This document shows, piece after piece, positions 36,390 through 42,247 of a stretch of DNA of 42,247 bases; within the stretch, counting starts at the first letter, position 1; every line of letters starts with the position of its first letter. Source of the DNA: Microbacteriaceae bacterium (lineage in GTDB: Bacteria; Actinomycetota; Actinomycetes; Actinomycetales; Microbacteriaceae); NCBI GenBank assembly GCA_007117135.1, contig SKHB01000005.1, positions 1 to 42,247 of the forward strand, written 5' to 3'. The notes below the pieces were generated by a model. It did no database searches and had not been told where the DNA came from. It saw only the letters and a list, made by a program, of their open reading frames with translations. The position numbers were made by a program, and so were the translations under genes.

Positions 36390-37265
36390 TTACTCCCGCC
36401 CGGCGTCTCTATGTCGGATAGACACGGTGACACCTGGAATCTCTTTTAGGCGATCCGCTAATTCGATGGCCGTTGCGACAGACCGGTGTTTTCCTCCGGT
36501 GCACCCAATGGCCAACGTGGCGAATCGCTTGTTTTCTTCGCGATAACCACCCAAGACGATGCGTAGGGCATCGACTTGTTTGTCCAGGTACTGCGCCACG
36601 CCTTCTTGAGTCAAGACGTAGTCGCTCACCGCAGAATCTGTACCGGTCAATGATTTTAGCTCAGGCTGCCAGTAAGGGTTTGCCACAAACCTCATATCCC
36701 ACACCATGTCCACATCGGTGGGCAGTCCGTATTTGAATCCGAAGCTTAACAAAGTCAGGGAGACACCGGGTTCTTTGCCCCCGTGAAAACGCTCAGTGAT
36801 GACGGTGGAGAGTTGGTGAAGGTTCATCTCAGACGTGTCAATAACGATGTCAGAACGCTCCCGAATTTCTTGCATGAGCTCTCGCTCGCGGGTGATGCCT
36901 TCGAGCAAAGTTCCTTGTCCCTGCAAGGGATGCGGCCTGCGTACCTGTTCAAATCGTCTCACCAGAACATCGTCGGTGGCATCGAGATACATGATCTGAA
37001 CATTGGCCCGCTCGGCCAAATCCATGATGGCTTCGCGAGCGTGTTCAAAAAGTTTTCCGCCTCGAACATCGACCACGCAGGCGACACGTTTCATGTCGCT
37101 CTCAGCGCCCTGCGCAACATCAACCAATGGTTGAAGCATTTGTGGGGGAAGGTTGTCCACCACATACCAACCGAGGTCTTCCAATGCGTTTCCGGCAGTG
37201 GAGCGGCCAGCCCCGGACATCCCGGTGACAATCAACACATCGTGGTCGCTCGACGACTGGGGCAT
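36390..37265 (-). CDS. rapZ: RapZ/YvcJ-family nucleotide-binding protein
   Basis: About 291 aa. Walker A is GMSGAGRST near residues 15-23, and VVDVRGG, YLDATDDVLVRRF, RRPHPLQG, DTSEMNLHQL, FGFKYGLPTDVDMVWDMRF NPYW and GCTGGKHRSV are RapZ family motifs. In E. coli RapZ is an RNA adapter controlling GlmS; the actinobacterial role is not established. The ATG at 37265 follows GGGAGG closely; ATG 37298, one base after the uvrC stop, is a real alternative adding 11 residues. It lies between uvrC and whiA, the conserved Gram-positive order. Confidence 0.92.
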   Translation of the reverse strand: MPQSSSDHDVLIVTGMSGAGRSTAGNALEDLGWYVVDNLPPQMLQPLVDVAQGAESDMKRVACVVDVRGGKLFEHAREAIMDLAERANVQIMYLDATDDVLVRRFEQVRRPHPLQGQGTLLEGITRERELMQEIRERSDIVIDTSEMNLHQLSTVITERFHGGKEPGVSLTLLSFGFKYGLPTDVDMVWDMRFVANPYWQPELKSLTGTDSAVSDYVLTQEGVAQYLDKQVDALRIVLGGYREENKRFATLAIGCTGGKHRSVATAIELADRLKEIPGVTVSIRHRDAGRE

Positions 37266-37299
37266 TACCCTCCCAACTAGGGGTTTAGTGGTCCCCATG

Positions 37300-39222
37300 C
37301 TACCGGCTTCCACCCGAAGAACTTCCGCCGTTTGGGGCTTTCTCCGGGTGTAGTGCGTGGAAAATCTTGTCGACCATCGCCGGGCCAATGCCTGGGACTA
37401 GGCGGAGGTCTTCCCGGTCAGCCTGTTTGAGTGCGGTGACGGAACCGAAGTGTGTCAACAGCAGTGTCACCGTTTTTTTCCCCACCCCGGGTATGTCAGA
37501 CAGTTGGCTGGAAATGGAGCGCCGCCGAGTGGTTTTTTGGTAGCTGAGGGCAACGCGGTGTGCTTCATCACGAACACGTTGCAAGACAAATAATGCTTCA
37601 GATGATCTGGGCAAAATGACCGGATAGTCAGAATCTGGCAGCCATACTTCTTCTAACCGTTTCGCGAGCCCGCAAATGGGAATATCCAGGCCAGATTCGG
37701 CCATGGCCCGCCTGGCTGCGGATACTTGTGGCGCGCCGCCGTCCACCACGAGCAGGCCCGGCGGGTAGGCGAAGCCGCTTTTCTTGGGTGGCTCATCTTG
37801 CCGGTCACCGTCATTAGTTTCATCGGCGTCGCCAATGAGCCTTCGTAGACGCCTGCTGACGACCTGGTAGATCGCATCGGTGTCGTCGCGCGCATCGTCG
37901 ATGGCAAACTTTCGGTAGTGGTCACGGCGAGGAAGGCCGTCTTCAAAGACCACCATGGACGCCACCTGGTTTTCCCCTCCCAGGTGCGAGACGTCAAAAC
38001 ATTCAATCCGCAATGGTGCCTCGTCAAGACACAATGCGTCGCCCAGCTCCGCCAACGCGGCAGACCGTGCAACAACGTCGGTGGAACGTTTCTGGACATA
38101 TGTTTGGAGCGTATGTTTGGCGTTGAGTTTTACGGTGTCAGACAGCGTTGCCAGTTCGCCGCGTTTCGCGACCCGAATCTCCACTCCCCCTTTTTCTCCG
38201 GCCACCCCTCGGGCTTCTGTGAGACGTTCAGAAAACAGGTCAACGTCTCTGGGAAGTGTCGGGACAATAACGAGCTTGGCTGGTGGAAATTGGTCATCAA
38301 ACCCGTCTCGTAGCGCTGCCTCGACCAAGTCGTGGGGTCGTGGTTCGGTGTCGGTGTCCATGACCCAGCCACGCGCCTGTTTTACTCGACCCCCTCGAAC
38401 ACGGAAAACGTAGCTGGCGGCGTGGAGCGAATCGTAGGCGATCCCAAAGATGTCGGCGTCAACCCGGTCGGACAAGACCATGGTGTTTTTGATGAGAATT
38501 GTTTCGATGGCTTCGAGGCGATCTCGCAGCTTTGCCGCCCTTTCGAAGTCGAGGCGTTCAGCTGACTGCAACATGTCGAGCCGGAGGGTGTCGATGATCC
38601 GGTCGTCTTTGCCGTCCATAAATGAGGCCAGCCCGAGGGCAAGAGCTTTGTGTTCGGCCGGTTCAATTCGGCCCACACACGGTGCTGCGCACTTACCAAT
38701 GTCGCCCAGCAGGCAGGGGCGGTTTTCTCGCTGCGCTCGGCGGTAGGTGGTTTCTGTGCACGAGCGAACAGGAAAAGCTTTCAGGAGGGTGTTCAAGGTG
38801 TCTCGCAGCGCCCACGAATTAGCAAACGGCCCAAAATATTTCGCACCGGGAATATCTTTCCGACGGGAGAGAAAAACTCGGGGGATGGTGTCGGTGACGG
38901 TCACCACCAGGTAGGGATACGACTTGTCGTCGCGGAAGCGAATGTTGAACTCTGGTTGGAATTCTTTAATCCAGGCATATTCGAGCTGTAGGGCGGCGCG
39001 TTCTGTGGGCACCACCGTCCAATCCACGCTCCTCGCCGTGTCCACCATGCGCCGTGTGCGTTCCATAAGCGACTCTGGCGGGCCAAAGTAGGTGGATAGG
39101 CGGTTGCGAAGATTTTTGGCTTTGCCCACATAGAGCACAGTTCCGCGCTGGTTCATGAACCGATACACCCCAGGGCTGGTGGGGATGTCGGAGGTGGCGG
39201 GCCGCCAGGCCCGGCTGGTCAT
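37300..39222 (-). CDS. uvrC: UvrABC system protein C
   Basis: 640 aa. UvrC makes both incisions flanking a lesion in nucleotide excision repair. The N-terminal GIY-YIG nuclease is [31 protein letters not shown], the UVR domain is [23 protein letters not shown], and the second nuclease domain begins [21 protein letters not shown]. The tandem helix-hairpin-helix is near the C-terminus ([33 protein letters not shown]). It overlaps the uvrA stop as ATGA. Confidence 0.97.
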   Translation of the reverse strand: MTSRAWRPATSDIPTSPGVYRFMNQRGTVLYVGKAKNLRNRLSTYFGPPESLMERTRRMVDTARSVDWTVVPTERAALQLEYAWIKEFQPEFNIRFRDDKSYPYLVVTVTDTIPRVFLSRRKDIPGAKYFGPFANSWALRDTLNTLLKAFPVRSCTETTYRRAQRENRPCLLGDIGKCAAPCVGRIEPAEHKALALGLASFMDGKDDRIIDTLRLDMLQSAERLDFERAAKLRDRLEAIETILIKNTMVLSDRVDADIFGIAYDSLHAASYVFRVRGGRVKQARGWVMDTDTEPRPHDLVEAALRDGFDDQFPPAKLVIVPTLPRDVDLFSERLTEARGVAGEKGGVEIRVAKRGELATLSDTVKLNAKHTLQTYVQKRSTDVVARSAALAELGDALCLDEAPLRIECFDVSHLGGENQVASMVVFEDGLPRRDHYRKFAIDDARDDTDAIYQVVSRRLRRLIGDADETNDGDRQDEPPKKSGFAYPPGLLVVDGGAPQVSAARRAMAESGLDIPICGLAKRLEEVWLPDSDYPVILPRSSEALFVLQRVRDEAHRVALSYQKTTRRRSISSQLSDIPGVGKKTVTLLLTHFGSVTALKQADREDLRLVPGIGPAMVDKIFHALHPEKAPNGGSSSGGSR

Positions 39223-42089
39223 GACTGGTGTCTCCCGATAGCCTCGGCGAGGAATACGCCGGTGTGTGAGTGGGTGAGGGTGGCGAGCTTTTCGGGTGTT
39301 CCCTCAGCAACCACCTGGCCGCCCCCTGAGCCGCCTTCCGGGCCCAGGTCGATGATCCAGTCTGCACTCCTGATCACGTCCAGGTTGTGCTCAATCACAA
39401 TCACGCTGTTGCCTTTGTCGACCAGGCCGTGGAGAACGGTCAACAGTTTGGCGACATCGTGAAAGTGGAGACCGGTGGTGGGCTCGTCGAGGACATAAAT
39501 GGTGCGACCGGTGGATCGGCGTTGCAGCTCAGTGGCTAACTTCACCCGTTGCGCTTCCCCGCCGGACAGTGTGGTGGCTGATTGGCCGAGCCTGACATAC
39601 CCCAGGCCCACATCGACCAATGTTTGCAAGTACCGGTGGATTGACGTAATCGGCTCAAAAAATCCGGTGGCTTCCTCGATTGACATGTCGAGAACATCGG
39701 CGATTGTTTTGCCCTTGTAATGCACCTGAAGGGTTTCTCTGTTGTACCGCTTCCCGTGACACACCTCACACGGCACATACACATCGGGTAAAAAGTTCAT
39801 TTCGATGGTGATCGTTCCATCACCGGCGCAGTTTTCGCAGCGCCCCCCTTTCACGTTGAAGGAGAACCGCCCAGGCAGGTAGCCGCGCAGTTTTGCTTCT
39901 GGGGTTTCGGCAAAAAGTGCACGGATTTTGTCGAATACTCCGGTATACGTCGCCGGGTTGGAGCGGGGTGTCCGCCCGATGGGGCCCTGGTCCACGTGAA
40001 CAATCTTGTCCAAATGTTCGCTGCCTCTAATGCGCAGATGCTTTCCGGGCACCAACTTGGCCCCGTTGAGACGATTTGCGAGCGACCGATACACAATGTC
40101 GTTCACCAGCGACGACTTACCCGAACCACTCACACCGGTGACGGTAACAAAAATTCCGAGCGGAAAATCAACCGTGGTGTCGCTGAGATTGTTCTCCTTG
40201 GCCCCCTCAACAGTGAGAAGGCGTTTCTTGTCAACGGGGCGTCGTTTGCGCTCCTGCACCACCTGAAGTCGGCCGTCCACGTATTGGGCGGTGATGGACT
40301 CTTTCGCCTGAGACAGTGTTCCCACCGGACCCGAGTGGACAATCCGTCCACCGTGCTCCCCCGCCCCCGGTCCAATGTCAACCAACCAGTCGGCTGTGCG
40401 GATGGTGTCTTCGTCGTGTTCAACAACAATGAGTGTGTTCCCCAAGTCTCGAAGCCTCACCAGCGTGTCGATGAGTCTCGCGTTATCCCGCTGGTGCAAC
40501 CCAATACTGGGCTCGTCGAGAACATAGAGCACGCCGGTCAGGCCGGACCCAATTTGGGTGGCCAGCCGAATGCGCTGCGCTTCACCGCCGGACAGCGATC
40601 CGGCTTGCCTCGCCAAGGTCAAATATCCAAGACCCACTTGCAATAAAAAGTCCAACCGGGCGGAAATCTCTCGAACAATGGGGGCCGCAATGGTCTCTTG
40701 GGATGATTCGACCACCAGGGTGGTGATGTATTCGTGGGCGTCATCGAGACTCATCCGCACCACATCGGCAATGGAGCGACCGTGAACGGTGACGGCCAAC
40801 ACGTCAGGCTTCAGTCGGTCACCGTCACACGCTTCACAGGGGATTTCTCTCAAGTATTCGGCGTATCGCTGTTTGGACCAGTCGGAGTCAGTTTCGTGGT
40901 ATTTCCGCTCCACCCACGGCAACACCCCCTCGAAACCGCTTGAGTATTTGACGTCCCGGCCATAACGGTTGCGCCACTTGACCACCACCTGAAAGTTGTT
41001 GCCCCGAAGAATGGCGTCCTGAATGTGTTCAGGAAGGTCTTCCCAGGCGGTGGTGAGGTCAAAGTCGAGATCCTTGGCAAGCCCCCCGAGAATGTTCTTG
41101 AAGTAGCCGTAGAGGCCACCTTTGGATTGGGTCCAAGGAATAATGGCCCCGTCCAAAACACTGAGCGCCGGGTCGCCGATAACCGAGTCGGCGTCGACCG
41201 CCATTTGGAAACCTAACCCTGAACATTTTGCACACGCCCCAAACGGGGAGTTGAAAGAAAACGTGCGGGGCTCAATTTCGGTTAAGCCAATGTCATGCCC
41301 TTCGGGGCAGCTGAGCTTTTCACTGAAAGTGCGCTCAGTGGTGGTCTCCCCGTCGATGACCTGAATGGTGATGACTCCGTTGGCTAGCCCGAGTGCGGTT
41401 TCGAGTGAGTCGGTGAGGCGTCCCACAAGGTCGGGTTTCATCACCAACCTGTCGACCACAACGTCGATGCTGTGCTTCTTTGTTTTCTGCAGGGTGGGCG
41501 GTTGTGCAAGAGTGACCATCTCGCCGTCGATAATTGCCCGGGAATAACCTTGGGATTGCAGCGACGACATCAGGTCAACAAATTCGCCCTTGCGGCCGCT
41601 CACGACTGGGGCGAGAACCTGGAAACGGGTCCCCTCTGCCATGCCCATCAACTGATCAGCAATCTGTTGCACGGTGGTGCGCTCAATACGCCCCCCGCAT
41701 TCCACGCAGTGCGGAATGCCAATGCGGGCAAAAAGAAGCCTCAGGTAGTCATAGATTTCGGTAATCGTGCCCACCGTGGAGCGGGGGTTACGGTTGGTCG
41801 ACTTTTGGTCTATCGACACGGCCGGGCTGAGGCCATCAATGGTGTCAACGTCTGGCCTGTCAACTTGCCCCAAAAACTGGCGGGCATAGGCAGACAAGGA
41901 TTCGACGTATCGTCGTTGGCCTTCAGCAAAAATCGTGTCAAACGCGAGTGAACTTTTTCCTGACCCTGACAGCCCGGTGAACACCACGAGGGAGTCTCGG
42001 GGAATATCCAGGTCCACGTTGTTCAGGTTGTGAACCCTCGCTCCACGAACACTCAGCAGCGCGGTATTGCGGGGTGTTTCAATGGGCAC
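39219..42089 (-). CDS. uvrA: UvrABC system protein A
   Basis: About 956 aa. UvrA is the damage-sensing ATPase that loads UvrB. Two ABC modules are seen: Walker [13 protein letters not shown] and [13 protein letters not shown], signatures [12 protein letters not shown] and [12 protein letters not shown], and Walker [12 protein letters not shown] and [11 protein letters not shown]. Zinc-binding stretches are [17 protein letters not shown] and [11 protein letters not shown]...CEVCHG. I favour the GTG at 42089 ([21 protein letters not shown]), which gives the usual N-terminus; a TTG at 42143 overlapping the uvrB stop is the alternative and adds 18 residues. No SOS box is visible before it in the window. 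Confidence 0.96.
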   Translation of the reverse strand: MPIETPRNTALLSVRGARVHNLNNVDLDIPRDSLVVFTGLSGSGKSSLAFDTIFAEGQRRYVESLSAYARQFLGQVDRPDVDTIDGLSPAVSIDQKSTNRNPRSTVGTITEIYDYLRLLFARIGIPHCVECGGRIERTTVQQIADQLMGMAEGTRFQVLAPVVSGRKGEFVDLMSSLQSQGYSRAIIDGEMVTLAQPPTLQKTKKHSIDVVVDRLVMKPDLVGRLTDSLETALGLANGVITIQVIDGETTTERTFSEKLSCPEGHDIGLTEIEPRTFSFNSPFGACAKCSGLGFQMAVDADSVIGDPALSVLDGAIIPWTQSKGGLYGYFKNILGGLAKDLDFDLTTAWEDLPEHIQDAILRGNNFQVVVKWRNRYGRDVKYSSGFEGVLPWVERKYHETDSDWSKQRYAEYLREIPCEACDGDRLKPDVLAVTVHGRSIADVVRMSLDDAHEYITTLVVESSQETIAAPIVREISARLDFLLQVGLGYLTLARQAGSLSGGEAQRIRLATQIGSGLTGVLYVLDEPSIGLHQRDNARLIDTLVRLRDLGNTLIVVEHDEDTIRTADWLVDIGPGAGEHGGRIVHSGPVGTLSQAKESITAQYVDGRLQVVQERKRRPVDKKRLLTVEGAKENNLSDTTVDFPLGIFVTVTGVSGSGKSSLVNDIVYRSLANRLNGAKLVPGKHLRIRGSEHLDKIVHVDQGPIGRTPRSNPATYTGVFDKIRALFAETPEAKLRGYLPGRFSFNVKGGRCENCAGDGTITIEMNFLPDVYVPCEVCHGKRYNRETLQVHYKGKTIADVLDMSIEEATGFFEPITSIHRYLQTLVDVGLGYVRLGQSATTLSGGEAQRVKLATELQRRSTGRTIYVLDEPTTGLHFHDVAKLLTVLHGLVDKGNSVIVIEHNLDVIRSADWIIDLGPEGGSGGGQVVAEGTPEKLATLTHSHTGVFLAEAIGRHQS

Positions 42090-42139
42090 ACTCCAGTCTA
42101 TGGCGCCCCGGTAACCGGTCGCTGACTTCCAGCCGGGTG

Positions 42140-42247
42140 TCAACGACCGAGTTGGGTCATTTCCCGCAGTGCCCGTTTGAGTTCCATGATTTCGTCCCGA
42201 AGTCTTGCTGCCAGTTCGAACTTGAGGTCGTGTGAGGCTTGCATCAT
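42140..42247 (-). CDS. uvrB: UvrB C-terminus (partial, cut by the window edge)
   Basis: The last 35 residues of a protein entering from beyond the window. They contain the UVR motif [21 protein letters not shown], the UvrC-interacting coiled hairpin at the end of UvrB. The stop lies 50 nt before the favoured uvrA start, making a uvrB-uvrA-uvrC-rapZ-whiA run. UvrB identity rests on this motif plus gene order. Confidence 0.85.
   Translation of the reverse strand: MMQASHDLKFELAARLRDEIMELKRALREMTQLGR

Noticed and set aside
39996-40646. A 216-codon plus-strand frame inside uvrA
   Set aside because: Antisense to conserved uvrA motifs with no start signal or recognisable domain.
42090-42247. An SOS box upstream of uvrA
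   Set aside because: No TCGAAC-N4-GTTCGA sequence is present; if uvr genes are LexA controlled, the site must lie before uvrB, outside the window.

Overview
This 42.2 kb window is a dense, mostly housekeeping stretch of an actinobacterial chromosome. The best fit is family Microbacteriaceae, possibly one of its small-genome planktonic lineages with moderate GC. The evidence is gene content and order: sufB-sufD-Rieske-sufC-sufT, ctaA diverging from the suf genes, tkt-tal-pgi-zwf-opcA-pgl converging on rbpA-secG-tpiA-pgk-gap, and uvrB-uvrA-uvrC-rapZ-whiA. OpcA, RbpA and WhiA are actinobacterial hallmarks. Many starts are GTG or TTG, genes often overlap by 1-13 bases, and the longest gene-free gaps are about 180 bases. 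I see no insertion sequence, prophage, CRISPR array or rRNA.

Layout. (1) 15-145: tRNA-Leu(GAG) with its own terminator. (2) 151-5954: an SOS mutagenesis operon, imuA'-imuB-dnaE2, with a perfect LexA box lying across the probable start codon. (3) 5948-6757 minus: a SpoU-family RNA methyltransferase overlapping the end of dnaE2. (4) 6857-8848: Sir2 deacylase, histidine phosphatase and YbaK-like deacylase, closed by a clear terminator. (5) 8915-11334: trehalose synthase and a DnaQ-like exonuclease. (6) 11338-12441 minus: ribosomal protein L31 type B and an ABC ATPase. (7) 12510-15116: glgC and serB converging on fabG. (8) 15163-16471: DUF3099 membrane protein, a small Cys/His protein and SURF1. 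(9) 16487-20527 minus: the SUF iron-sulfur cluster operon. (10) 20710-22664: heme A synthase and heme O synthase, convergent. (11) 22849-30932: the pentose phosphate operon. (12) 30940-35323 minus: rbpA, secG, lower glycolysis (tpiA, pgk, gap) and superoxide dismutase. (13) 35394-42247 minus: whiA, rapZ, uvrC, uvrA and the tail of uvrB.

How the genes work together: the two carbon blocks supply NADPH, pentoses and triose-phosphate flux. SUF, SURF1, CtaA and CtaB serve Fe-S and heme-copper oxidase assembly. UvrABC and the ImuA'/ImuB/DnaE2 set are the error-free and error-prone arms of DNA damage tolerance, at opposite ends of the window.

Most worth a second look: the LexA box embedded in the imuA' start, a degenerate clamp-binding motif in ImuB, the repeat-rich suf/ctaA divergent promoter region, a small uncharacterised Cys/His protein translationally coupled to SURF1, and a recurring signature of leaderless transcripts.
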